Origin: PALSA-612 sp046729255
GTDB lineage: Bacteria > Actinomycetota > Thermoleophilia > Gaiellales > Gaiellaceae
Direction: 5' to 3'
Assembly: GCA_046729255.1 (NCBI GenBank)
Contig: JBKPGF010000030.1
Location: 1 to 18,391, forward strand
Length of the DNA stretch: 18,391 nucleotides
Shown in pieces: positions 6,862 to 13,985 of this stretch. The notes beneath the pieces are model-generated. The model ran no database searches. It was not told the DNA's origin and saw only the letters and a program-made list of their open reading frames with translations. The translations under genes and the position numbers were made by a program. The number at the start of each line of letters is the position of its first letter. The first letter of the stretch is position 1.

Positions 6862-9333
6862 TTAAGGGGAGGGCGCGGTAACTGAGAGGCTGAAGCTCAG
6901 CGTGCCCTTGTAGCCGCTGCCCGACACGACGTAGGTGTAGGACCCGGCAGGGAGGCTGGACACGTCGAAGCTGATCGGCGACGTCGCACCCGAAGCCTCT
7001 CCCACCGTCGCGCCCGTCGAGTCCACGAGCTTCACGGTCATGAGGGCCTGCTTGGAGAACGTGAGCGTCGCGCTGGCCTGGCCGGCCCCGAACGAGAGCG
7101 GGAAGGCGAGCGACGTCGTGTTCTTCGTGAGCGTGCCGGTGACGGTCATGACGTTCGTCACGAGTGCAGTCTGTGAGCTCGTTGCGATCGCCTGACCGGC
7201 GCCGTTCGTGGCCGTCGTCTGCGCGCGGATCGTCTTGCCGACGTCGGCCGAGACGAGCTTGTAGCTCCAGGCGGTGGCGCCCGCAATTGCCGCGCAGTTC
7301 GCCCCGGCGGAGTCGCAGCGCAGCCACTGGTTCGCGTAGCTCATGGGAGACGTGCCCGTCCACGTGCCTGCCGTGGCGTTGAGCACCTGATCCGGCTTCG
7401 TCGTCCCCGAGATGGCCGGCGACGACGTGCTCTGTGGTGGCGCGGCGGCTACGACGGCGGTGGGCGCCGACTGTGCGATCGCCTGGCCGGCGCCGTTCGT
7501 GGCCGTCGTCTGCGCGCGGATCGTCTTGCCGACATCCACCGACGTGAGTTTGTAGCTCCACGCAGTGGCGCCCGCGATCGCCGCGCAGTTGGCGCCGGCG
7601 GAGTCGCAGCGCAGCCACTGGTTGGCGAAGGTCGACGCGTTCGTCCACGTCCCCGCCGTTGCCTGGAGGGTCTTGCCGTCCTGAGGCGTTCCGGAGAGCA
7701 CGGGTAGCGACGTGTTGACGGGCGGTGAAGGAGGCGGCGGCGGTGGTGGGGAGGGTGCGCCTCCGACGGCCGCCGACAGGCTGGAGAGCACCGTCGTCGT
7801 GCCGAGGTCGTTCTTGACGGAGATGGAGAGCTGCAACCGGTATCCAGCATCGGTCGCCTGCACCGTGTACTTCGCGCTCGTACCCACGGTCGTGCAGTTC
7901 GCCCCGGCGCTGTCGCAGCGGAGCCACTTGACGACGTTGATGCTGAGTGGCGCCGAGCCCGTCCAGGAGCCTTGCCCGCGCAGGAGCGCCTCGCCGATCT
8001 GAGGCGCGCTCGTCCCGAGCGGCGTGTAGTTCCAGTCGCCGTTCGTTTCGATGTAGATCTTCGGTTGAGCCGTGTTCACCGGGACGCTTGCTGGTTGCGG
8101 GTCCGAGAAGCCGACTGAATTGAGCGCTGCGAGCGCGTCGACGCGTCCGCTGGCGACGGGGAAGCCAAGCGGCACGGCCGTCTGAGTGAGCGCCTGCTCG
8201 ACCTGTGTGTTAGTGAGCCCGGGGTTCGCCGAGAACATCAGTGCTGCGATTCCAGCGACAACCGGCGAGGCAAGCGAGGTTCCGCCGACCGGAGCGTAGC
8301 CTGGGCCACCGTTGATCGTCGGCCAGGAGGTCATGTTGCTTTCGGGCGCGGCGATCTTCACCCAGTTGCCGTAGTTCGAGTCACCCTCCTTGGCGTCAGT
8401 GGAGGTCGTCCCGGCGACGCCGAGCACGTGGTTACTGGCTGCCGGGTACTGTGGGCAATCGCAGTTCGAGTTGCCGGCCGCGGCAACGACCACGAGGCCT
8501 TTCGAGTGCGCGTAGTCGATCGCGCTTTGGATCGTCTGCGAGCTGCCAGGCCCCGCCCAGCTGAGGTTGATCACCCGCGCCTCGTGATCTGCGGCCCAGG
8601 TGATGCCGTTGGCGATGTTGGCGTCGGACGCCCCGGAGTCGGTGCCGACCTGGACCGGCATGATCTTGCACAGAGGGCAAAATCCGGCGTTGCCGTCGCC
8701 ATTGTTCAAGGCGAGCCCGGCAACGCCCGCGACGTACGTCCCGTGGTATCCGGCCATGCTCGCCGTGTCTGACGAGCCGTTGAGGACGTTCCGACCGGAG
8801 ACCAGTTGGCCGGAGTAGTCGTCGAGGCCCGCCGTCTTGAGGCCCGTGTCGAGGATCGCGACCACGACGGAGGAGCTGCCCTTTGTGATGCCCCACGCCT
8901 GTGTCGTGCGCGTCTTGTACCAGCCCCACGCGCCGCCGCCGATCGCAAATTGCTTCGGGAAGGATGGGTCGCTGGGCAGCGTCTCCTGGGCTGCTCGCAT
9001 GGCGTCGAGCTCGGCGAACTGCACGCCGGGAGCGTTCTTCAGGCGCGCGAGCGAGCTCGCCGCTGCGGCGGCGGGCACGGAGACGACGTCGACGCCGATG
9101 CCGGAGATCGAGCTGACCTTCTTGCCGTTCGCCGCTTCGAGCGTCGTGCTGCGGTGGAGAAGCGACGCCCCCGGCGCGAACTTCACGAGCAGCCGGGTCT
9201 GGCCGCCGTCGGCCGCCGTCCCGCTAGCGGCGAGGAGCAGCGACACGACGGCGAGCAGCGCCATCGCGAGCAGCCGCGAGCGCAGCCTCCGGGGGGACGA
9301 GTCGCTCAGCATCTGGCCGATGCATCGGCGCAT
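6862..9333 (-). CDS. Secreted subtilisin-like serine protease (peptidase S8) with Ig-like repeats
   Basis: An 823-residue exported protease. Order: signal peptide (about 1-41), I9-type propeptide (46-115, LLVKFAPGAS through VQFAELDAM), S8 catalytic domain (135-405), Ig-like repeats and a C-terminal beta domain. The catalytic triad is visible: Asp162 (AILDTGL), His197 (GYHGTYVAG), Ser353 (GGTSLASPVVAG), with oxyanion Asn288 (AAAGNSN). So the enzyme should be active after propeptide removal. Three repeats carry WLRCDSAGANC (470-480, 573-583, 670-680), and a proline run at 529-538 separates the first from the rest. GAAGG lies 7 nt before the ATG. It probably acts outside the cell. Whether it processes the neighbouring surface proteins is untested. 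Confidence 0.93.
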   Translation of the reverse strand: MRRCIGQMLSDSSPRRLRSRLLAMALLAVVSLLLAASGTAADGGQTRLLVKFAPGASLLHRSTTLEAANGKKVSSISGIGVDVVSVPAAAAASSLARLKNAPGVQFAELDAMRAAQETLPSDPSFPKQFAIGGGAWGWYKTRTTQAWGITKGSSSVVVAILDTGLKTAGLDDYSGQLVSGRNVLNGSSDTASMAGYHGTYVAGVAGLALNNGDGNAGFCPLCKIMPVQVGTDSGASDANIANGITWAADHEARVINLSWAGPGSSQTIQSAIDYAHSKGLVVVAAAGNSNCDCPQYPAASNHVLGVAGTTSTDAKEGDSNYGNWVKIAAPESNMTSWPTINGGPGYAPVGGTSLASPVVAGIAALMFSANPGLTNTQVEQALTQTAVPLGFPVASGRVDALAALNSVGFSDPQPASVPVNTAQPKIYIETNGDWNYTPLGTSAPQIGEALLRGQGSWTGSAPLSINVVKWLRCDSAGANCTTVGTSAKYTVQATDAGYRLQLSISVKNDLGTTTVLSSLSAAVGGAPSPPPPPPPSPPVNTSLPVLSGTPQDGKTLQATAGTWTNASTFANQWLRCDSAGANCAAIAGATAWSYKLTSVDVGKTIRAQTTATNGAGQAIAQSAPTAVVAAAPPQSTSSPAISGTTKPDQVLNATAGTWTGTSPMSYANQWLRCDSAGANCAAIAGATAWSYKLVSADVGKTIRAQTTATNGAGQAIATSSQTALVTNVMTVTGTLTKNTTSLAFPLSFGAGQASATLTFSKQALMTVKLVDSTGATVGEASGATSPISFDVSSLPAGSYTYVVSGSGYKGTLSFSLSVTAPSP
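7184..7332 (-). repeat. Long DNA repeat in the subtilase, copy 1
   Basis: This 149-nt stretch matches 7475-7623 with few differences and no gaps, 291 nt (97 codons) away. It encodes the WLRCDSAGANC to GAGQAIA part of the last Ig-like repeat. The near-identity at base level points to recent duplication or gene conversion. Confidence 0.8.
7475..7623 (-). repeat. Long DNA repeat in the subtilase, copy 2
   Basis: Partner of 7184-7332, in frame and in the same orientation. A more divergent third copy of the WLRCDSAGANC segment lies near 7895-7930. Confidence 0.8.
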
Positions 9334-9492
9334 AGCCTGGCCTTCGTAAGTTGGGGCCCCTCACCCGGGGGTTACCCGAGCGAGGGAGGGGGAGATCCGG
9401 GAGATCGCCCCTACAGTTCGCGGTGGCCGGCGAGAGCCCTGCCCATCCGGGCCATCTTGTGTCGGCAAGGGCTCGGAGCAATCCTGTTCGAG

Positions 9493-9633
9493 GTGGAAGA
9501 GACGCCCGAGCCGCTCATCTACCGAACCGAGGTGCTGGCTATCATGGGCACGCTCGCCGACATCGTCGTCGAGTTGAGGGCAATTCGAGACCTCATTCGT
9601 GAGGAAGAAGATGAAGAAGAAGAAGAGGACTAA
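9493..9633 (+). CDS. Small acidic protein (upstream member of an overlapping pair)
   Basis: An open frame of about 46 residues from GTG 9493. It begins EETPEPLIYRTEVLAIMG, forms an amphipathic stretch (TLADIVVELRAIRDLI) and ends in a Glu/Asp tail (REEEDEEEEED). The start is unclear: CTG 9484 has GGAG 5 nt upstream, and TTG 9457 is also in frame. ATG 9544 would leave 29 residues. It lies in the 450-nt gap between subtilase and recR, divergent from the subtilase. Support for coding is the compositional logic and its coupling to the next small gene; the family is unknown to me. Confidence 0.5.
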   Translation: MEETPEPLIYRTEVLAIMGTLADIVVELRAIRDLIREEEDEEEEED

Positions 9634-9760
9634 GAAGGAGATCTACGAACAGTCGCGGCGCGAGTCCGAGAACTCGCCGATGGTACGCCAGCTCCGCGAG
9701 CTCTACGAGCGCGGGATGGCGGAAGTGCGAAGGCGCGAGGCAGAGCAGCAGCGCGGCTAG
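9611..9760 (+). CDS. Small basic protein (downstream member of the overlapping pair)
   Basis: A 49-residue frame, ATG to TAG. It has a lysine-rich start (MKKKKRTKKEIYEQSRR) and a charged helix (MVRQLRELYERGMAEVRRRE, then AEQQRG), predicted coiled or nucleic-acid-binding. GAGGA lies 6 nt before the ATG. The first 23 nt overlap the end of the acidic gene: the same A/G-rich tract is read as Glu in one frame and Lys in the other. It ends 12 nt before the recR stop on the opposite strand. Function unknown. Confidence 0.6.
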   Translation: MKKKKRTKKEIYEQSRRESENSPMVRQLRELYERGMAEVRRREAEQQRG

Positions 9761-9772
9761 CGCGGCCCGGCG

Positions 9773-10363
9773 CTACATCTCGCGGCGTCCGGCCAGCGCG
9801 CGCCCCAGCGTCACCTCGTCCGCGTACTCGAGGTCGGAGCCCACGGGCAGACCGCTCGCGAGCCGCGTCACGCGCACGCGTGTGCGAAGGCGGTCGGCGA
9901 GGTACGAGGCCGTGGCTTCGCCCGTCATGGTCGGGTTCGTCGCGATGACGACCTCCTCGATGCCGTTCCGCTCGACCCGGCTCATCAGCTCGTCGATGCG
10001 CAGCGACCCGGGATCGACGCCGTCGATGGGCGACAGCGCGCCGCCGAGCACGTGGTAGAGGCCGCGGTACTCAGCCGTGCGCTCGATCGAGAGAAGGTCA
10101 ACGGGCTGCTCGACGACGCAGACGACCGTGCGGTCGCGTCGCGCGTCCTGGCAGATGCCGCAGACCTCTTCCTCTGTGAAGTTGCCGCACTCGCGGCAGA
10201 AGCGCACCTTCGCCTTCATGTCCTCGATCGCGTGCGCGAGCGCGAGCGCCTCGTCGTCCTGTGTGCGCAGCAGGTGGAAGGCGAGGCGCTGGGCTGTCCT
10301 CGTGCCGACGCCCGGGAGGCGCGTCAGCTGGGAAACGAGGTTGTCCACGGCGGGGCTGAACAC
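9773..10363 (-). CDS. recR: Recombination protein RecR
   Basis: RecR works with RecO/RecF to load RecA onto gapped DNA. The 196-residue length is normal. Visible parts: helix-hairpin-helix region (LTRLPGVGTRTAQRLAFHLL, 13-32), four-Cys zinc finger (Cys56, 59, 68, 71 in CRECGNFTEEEVCGIC), and TOPRIM domain with VCVVEQPVDL, GGALSPIDGV, VVIATNPTMTGEATA and a C-terminal GSDLEYADEVTLGRAL. The start is GTG 10363 with a -10-like box 6 nt ahead and no Shine-Dalgarno. It usually follows dnaX and ybaB; here a cupin and a convergent small gene lie between them. Confidence 0.97.
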   Translation of the reverse strand: MFSPAVDNLVSQLTRLPGVGTRTAQRLAFHLLRTQDDEALALAHAIEDMKAKVRFCRECGNFTEEEVCGICQDARRDRTVVCVVEQPVDLLSIERTAEYRGLYHVLGGALSPIDGVDPGSLRIDELMSRVERNGIEEVVIATNPTMTGEATASYLADRLRTRVRVTRLASGLPVGSDLEYADEVTLGRALAGRREM

Positions 10364-10375
10364 GGCCCCATTGTG
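10364..10375 (-). promoter_or_regulatory. Leaderless-type promoter (-10) of recR
   Basis: CACAAT (10370-10375 on the minus strand), 6 nt, then GTG. Same geometry as lysC, though the first base departs from TANNNT. Confidence 0.4.
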
Positions 10376-10416
10376 CCTGGCTAGGCTGGCGGCGTACCTG
10401 CGACGAAGGGACGACG

Positions 10417-10737
10417 ATGGCCTTCATCTCGATGATGCGGATGTACGGAGACCCCGACGAGCTCTCCGGGAAGATCATGGAGCACGTCCGGCCGGTCGCG
10501 CGGCGGCTGTCGCCGAAGCACGGTGGCCTCGGCACGATTCTCGCCCGCACCGAGGACGGCGTGCTCGCGATCAACCTCTGGACGTCGGTCGACGGACGGC
10601 AGGCGATGGCCGCCGAACCGGAGATGCAGGAGGCTGTTGCCAACGCCGGCTTGCCGCAGCCGAACTTCGAAGCGCTCGAGGTCGTGAACCTCGAACTGCG
10701 GCCCGAGGCGCTGAAGGCTTTCTCTAACCCAAGGTGA
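10417..10737 (+). CDS. Small protein, possible dimeric alpha/beta barrel
   Basis: 106 residues: MAFISMMRMYGDPDELSGKI, a central strand (GLGTILARTEDGVLAINLW), then a helix (GRQAMAAEPEMQEAVANAG). The strand-helix-strand-strand-helix order resembles antibiotic-biosynthesis-monooxygenase-like (ferredoxin-fold) proteins. No catalytic residues can be named. GAAGGGA lies 5 nt before the ATG. It is convergent with the cupin and overlaps its end by 14 nt. The ORF itself is likely real; the function is not known. Confidence 0.7.
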   Translation: MAFISMMRMYGDPDELSGKIMEHVRPVARRLSPKHGGLGTILARTEDGVLAINLWTSVDGRQAMAAEPEMQEAVANAGLPQPNFEALEVVNLELRPEALKAFSNPR

Positions 10738-11128
10738 ACTGGCGCCAGTCGTCGGGCACCGGCGGGCTCCAGTCGGTGGGGCCGGGCGCGCGCACGGCGA
10801 GGTGGCAGATCGGCTCGTCGTCGTTCGCGCCATGCATGTGGAGGACGCCGGCGGGCACCACGACGACGCTGCCCTTCTTCATCGATTGGCGCTCCTCGCC
10901 GGCGATCCACAAGAAGCCATTGCCGCGGATGAAGCAGAGCACCTGGTCGGTCGAGTGCGTGTGCGGCCGCGTGTGGGCTCCGGCGTCGAAGTAGACCGCG
11001 AAGTACTCGAGCTCTGACGTGTCGCCCGCGGCCGAGATGTTCTGCATGCGCACGCGGCCGGCGAAGTTCTGGGGCTCGGGCGGCTCCTTCGCGAGCCCCT
11101 CGTCCAGCCGGAGGATCTCGGGCGTCAC
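10724..11128 (-). CDS. Small cupin-domain protein
   Basis: 134 residues with one conserved beta-barrel. Cupin motif 1 is visible as YFDAGAHTRPHTHSTDQVLC (metal ligands probably His56 and His58), and motif 2 as GSVVVVPAGVLHMHGA (His97/His99). Such proteins bind a metal and act as enzymes or sensors; the substrate cannot be told. I chose GTG 11128 over the start at 11266 because TAACCT lies 7 nt before it and the stretch 11129-11266 does not look like protein. It lies downstream of ybaB on the same strand but has its own likely promoter. Confidence 0.88.
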   Translation of the reverse strand: MTPEILRLDEGLAKEPPEPQNFAGRVRMQNISAAGDTSELEYFAVYFDAGAHTRPHTHSTDQVLCFIRGNGFLWIAGEERQSMKKGSVVVVPAGVLHMHGANDDEPICHLAVRAPGPTDWSPPVPDDWRQFTLG

Positions 11129-11141
11129 TCCGGTCAGGTTA
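11129..11141 (-). promoter_or_regulatory. Leaderless-type promoter (-10) of the cupin
   Basis: TAACCT (11136-11141, minus strand), 7 nt, then GTG; no ribosome-binding site. Confidence 0.4.
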
Positions 11142-11192
11142 CCGGCCGTCCGGCGCGCGAAGAGCGAGCCGGGCAAGGACGCAGGGAGCATT

Positions 11193-11208
11193 CGTATTGG
11201 CAAATACG
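11193..11208. promoter_or_regulatory. Inverted repeat upstream of the cupin, possible operator
   Basis: CGTATT-GGCA-AATACG, a perfect 6-bp repeat. It is AT-rich for this genome and 65-80 nt upstream of the cupin start, in the 159-nt gap after ybaB. It may be a regulator site. Confidence 0.35.
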
Positions 11209-11287
11209 GGTGCGACCGAGGACGACGCCCGGCGATGCTCTGCAGCCGCTCGGCGGCCGCGATCATCTGGCCTGAGTGACGCCGTAA

Positions 11288-11605
11288 TCAAAAGCCGGGC
11301 AGGCCGAGACCGCCGGTCATCGCGCCGAGCTTCGACTGGGCAAGCGACTGCGCCGAGCGCAGCGCCTCGTTGACGGCGGCGAGCACGAGGTCCTCGAGCA
11401 GCTCTGCGTCGTCCGGGTCGATCGCCTTCGGGTCGATCTTGATCTCGACGATCTCCCCGTTGCCGGTTGCCTTCACGGTCACGAGGCCGCCGCCGGCCGA
11501 GGCTTCGACGGTCTCCGACGCGAGCTGCTCCTGCGCCTTGGCCATCTCCTGCTGCATCTGCTGTGCCTGCTGCATGAGCTTGTTGATGTCGATGTTTCCC
11601 GCCAT
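11288..11605 (-). CDS. ybaB: YbaB/EbfC-family nucleoid-associated protein
   Basis: 105 residues, the family's normal length. It has a Gln/Met-rich coiled N-terminus (DINKLMQQAQQMQQEMAKAQ) and the conserved beta core (GGGLVTVKATGNGEIVEIKI, DPKAIDPDDAELLEDLVLAA). The family binds DNA as a dimer. The ATG lies 3 nt after the dnaX stop, so the two are almost certainly one operon with coupled translation. Confidence 0.95.
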   Translation of the reverse strand: MAGNIDINKLMQQAQQMQQEMAKAQEQLASETVEASAGGGLVTVKATGNGEIVEIKIDPKAIDPDDAELLEDLVLAAVNEALRSAQSLAQSKLGAMTGGLGLPGF

Positions 11606-11608
11606 CCG

Positions 11609-13210
11609 TTACTCGTCGACCTCCCTCGCGTCGAATGTCTCCTTGAAGAGGGCTACGAAGTCCTTCTCGTTGTGCGGCTCGGGCTCCTCGTCGTTCCCCG
11701 TGCGCTCGCCGAGCGTGAACTCGAGCGCGAGCTTGCGGCCGGTGACGTCGTAGAGCGCGTCGCGGATGATCGCGCTGTTCTTCGGCTCCTCCGCGAGCTT
11801 GCGGTGGAACTCGGCCTCGCCGGCGAACTCGATCGTCAGCCGGTCGTCCGCGAGCGCGACCGGATGGGCCTCGCGGAGCATCGATGCCACCGGGATCGAG
11901 CGCTGCTCGACGGCTTCGAGGACGGCCCGCGACCAGGCTTCCTGGAGCTGCTGGAGCTCGAGCGGCGGCGGCGCTGGAGGTTCAACGTCGTCCGCCTCGG
12001 CCGTGTCCGCCTGGGCCGCGGGGTCAACCTCAGTGTCTGACACTGGGTCTGACCCCATGACCTGTCCGGAAGAGCCACGGCGCTCCAGCAGCTCGAGGCG
12101 GTAGGCGAGCGACTCCTGGGAGAGATCGGCGCCGGGGCGCGTCACCTTCACGAGGGCGAGCTCGAGCGGCAGCCTCGGGTCACCGCCCTGGCGCATGTCC
12201 TCGACCGCCACGGCCAGCAGGTCGCAGAGCCGCAGGACGGTCGCCTCGCCGATCTGGTTCGCCTGGGCGCGCAGCCGCTCGCGCGACTCGTCCGTTACCG
12301 GCACGTTGTCCGGTACCTCGCCCAGATGCTGCACGAGCATGAGATGCCGCAGGTGCTCGAGCAGCTCCACGACGAGCCGGCCGATGTCCTGGCCCTGCTC
12401 CGAGAGCTCCTCGACGTGCGTGAGCGCGCCGGCCGGGTCGCGGTCGATGATGAGATCGCAGAGGCGGAAGAGCGCCTCCTCGTCCACCGCCCCCAGCAGC
12501 TGGAGCACCGACTGCACGGAGATCTGGCCGCCTGTTGCCGCCGCCAGCTGATCGAGCGTCGACACGGCATCGCGGAAGCTCCCCTTGGCCGCCCGCGCGA
12601 CGAGCGCGAGCGCGGCGTCCGGCGCGTCGAAGCCTTCGCCGTCTGCCACACGTCGCAGCAGCGCGACGAGCTCCGGCAGGCGCGGTCGCGCAAAGGGGAA
12701 CGTCTGGCAACGCGAGCGAACGGTCGCCAGCACCTTGTCGAGCGACGTCGTGCAGAAGACGAAGACGAGGTGCGGCGGTGGCTCCTCGACGATCTTCAGC
12801 AGCGCGTTCCACGCCGCGTCCGTCAGCTGGTGCGCCTCGTCGAGGATGTAGACCTTGTAGCGCCCCTCGACCGGTTGCAGCACGACGCGCTCTCGGATCT
12901 CGCGCACGTCGTCGATCCCGCGCTGGGAGGCCGCGTCCATCTCGATGACGTCGAGGGACGTCCCATTCGAGATCGCGACGCACGCATGGCACGTCCCGTC
13001 CGGCTTCGGGGTCGGCCCCTGGGCGCAGTTGAGTGCCTTGGCGAGGATGCGCGCGAGCGATGTCTTACCGGTGCCGCGTGGGCCGGCGAAGAGGTACGCC
13101 TGGCGAACCTTGTCCGTCTCGATCGCGTTGCGCAGCGTCCGCACGACCGCCTCCTGACCGACGACCTCGTCGAAGTCCTGCGGGCGGTACTTGCGGTAGA
13201 GCGCGGTCAC
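11609..13210 (-). CDS. dnaX: DNA polymerase III subunits gamma/tau
   Basis: A 533-residue clamp-loader ATPase. Visible: YRKYRPQDFDEVVGQE (6-20), Walker A GPRGTGKTS (43-51), Walker B YILDEAHQLT (121-130), sensor 1 VFCTTS and the SRC arginine finger (TVRSRCQTF). The zinc module has only three Cys (62, 74, 77): the position usually read PCG is PDG. After the AAA+ part come an acidic linker and a C-terminal domain with FAGEAEFHRKLAEEP. No A-rich slippery site for a gamma frameshift is apparent. Start GTG 13210; TTGAAT lies 7 nt upstream, so it may be leaderless. It is the first gene of the dnaX-ybaB pair. Confidence 0.97.
   Translation of the reverse strand: MTALYRKYRPQDFDEVVGQEAVVRTLRNAIETDKVRQAYLFAGPRGTGKTSLARILAKALNCAQGPTPKPDGTCHACVAISNGTSLDVIEMDAASQRGIDDVREIRERVVLQPVEGRYKVYILDEAHQLTDAAWNALLKIVEEPPPHLVFVFCTTSLDKVLATVRSRCQTFPFARPRLPELVALLRRVADGEGFDAPDAALALVARAAKGSFRDAVSTLDQLAAATGGQISVQSVLQLLGAVDEEALFRLCDLIIDRDPAGALTHVEELSEQGQDIGRLVVELLEHLRHLMLVQHLGEVPDNVPVTDESRERLRAQANQIGEATVLRLCDLLAVAVEDMRQGGDPRLPLELALVKVTRPGADLSQESLAYRLELLERRGSSGQVMGSDPVSDTEVDPAAQADTAEADDVEPPAPPPLELQQLQEAWSRAVLEAVEQRSIPVASMLREAHPVALADDRLTIEFAGEAEFHRKLAEEPKNSAIIRDALYDVTGRKLALEFTLGERTGNDEEPEPHNEKDFVALFKETFDAREVDE
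12031..12055. repeat. Two abutting palindromes inside dnaX
   Basis: CAGTGTCTGACACTG (12031-12045) is a perfect 15-nt palindrome around a central T, and GGGTCTGACCC (12045-12055) is another sharing one G. They lie in frame in the poorly conserved linker (encoding GSDPVSDTEV). The TGTCTGACA/GGTCTGACC pattern resembles the heads of REP-type palindromic repeats. Confidence 0.55.
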
Positions 13211-13255
13211 CCAAGCGATTCAAGCAGAACCGTCGCGGCAGCTCGCGACAGCCCG

Positions 13256-13858
13256 TCAGGCGACGAGGCCGTGCTCGTACGCGCGGGCCACGGCCTGCGC
13301 GCGGCTATTGACGTCGAGCTTGCGGAAGATGCTCTGGAGGTGGCTCGAGACGGTCTTCGGGCTGATTCCGAGCTCCGACGCGATCTCCGGGGCGCGCTTG
13401 CCGCTCCCCAGCAGCTGCAGCACCTCGAGCTCGCGGCGGGTGAGCCCGAAGCCGGCGGACGCGTTGTCGTTTCGCTCCTGTGAGCGCTCGATCAGCCGGC
13501 GCACGCGCGCCAGCAGCTCGTCGAGGTCCGGCGGCTTCACGAGGTAGTCGTCACCGCCGATGAGCAGGCCGGCCGCCCGATCCATGCTCTCTGTCCGGTA
13601 GCCCGACAGGAAGACGATCGGCAGCCGCTCGCCGTACTCGGCCCGCAGCTCGCGGCAGACCGTGTATCCGCTCATGTCCGGGAGGTTGACGTCGAGCAGC
13701 ACTACGTCGGCGTCCCGCGCGCGCTCGAGCGCTTCCTCGCCGTCCCCTGCCTCGATCGTTTTGATCCCCGCGCCTTCCAGCTGCGCCGTGAGCAGCTCAC
13801 GGAACGACGAATGATCGTCGACGATCAACACGGTGCCGAGATGAGCGATCCGAACCAC
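13256..13858 (-). CDS. RR4: orphan response regulator, REC + LuxR-type HTH
   Basis: About 200 residues, third complete NarL/FixJ-type regulator of the window. Receiver: acidic pair in VLIVDDHSS, phospho-acceptor in VVLLDVNLPDMSGY (about 56 from the GTG), Ser in FLSGYR, Lys in DYLVKPP. HTH: LTRRELEVLQLLGSGKRAPE with SPKTVSSHLQSIF. It differs more from RR1 and RR2 than they do from each other. I chose GTG 13858; TTG 13864 is also in frame and neither has a clear ribosome-binding site. No kinase is nearby. It is divergent from the candidate small RNA and shares a palindrome with it. Confidence 0.92.
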   Translation of the reverse strand: MVRIAHLGTVLIVDDHSSFRELLTAQLEGAGIKTIEAGDGEEALERARDADVVLLDVNLPDMSGYTVCRELRAEYGERLPIVFLSGYRTESMDRAAGLLIGGDDYLVKPPDLDELLARVRRLIERSQERNDNASAGFGLTRRELEVLQLLGSGKRAPEIASELGISPKTVSSHLQSIFRKLDVNSRAQAVARAYEHGLVA

Positions 13859-13909
13859 CCCCAAGGTTGCGGACTAGGTCCTGCAGTATGCGTGATTTCC
13901 GAGACAGAG

Positions 13910-13925
13910 TAGGGCAATTGCCCTA
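13910..13925. promoter_or_regulatory. Perfect 16-bp palindrome between RR4 and the candidate small RNA
   Basis: TAGGGCAATTGCCCTA is identical on both strands. It is 52 nt upstream of RR4 and 26 nt upstream of the small-RNA -35. Dimeric NarL/LuxR-type regulators bind such symmetric sites, so RR4 autoregulation is a natural guess. Confidence 0.5.
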
Positions 13926-13950
13926 GATCAAAGATCGGGCGGTTGTCCGA

Positions 13951-13979
13951 TTGTGCCGCCGTCGCATCGCTCGTACCCT
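13951..13979 (+). promoter_or_regulatory. Promoter of the candidate small RNA
   Basis: TTGTGC (13951-13956), 17 nt, TACCCT (13974-13979). The -10 is the same as at tRNA-Val and RR2. Start of transcription predicted near 13986. Confidence 0.5.
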
Positions 13980-13985
13980 GTTACC

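Noticed and set aside
6341..7927. 528-residue open frame on the minus strand across the end of SP2 and the start of the subtilase region
   Set aside because: Arg/His/Gly-rich shadow frame antisense to SP2 and out of frame with the subtilase; both real genes have domains and a terminator lies between.
8806..9492. Long plus-strand frame antisense to the subtilase N-terminus
   Set aside because: Composition of a shadow frame; only its last part, from about 9493, has its own support as a small gene.
12326..13483. 385-residue plus-strand frame
   Set aside because: Antisense to dnaX and RR4, Arg/Leu/Glu shadow composition.
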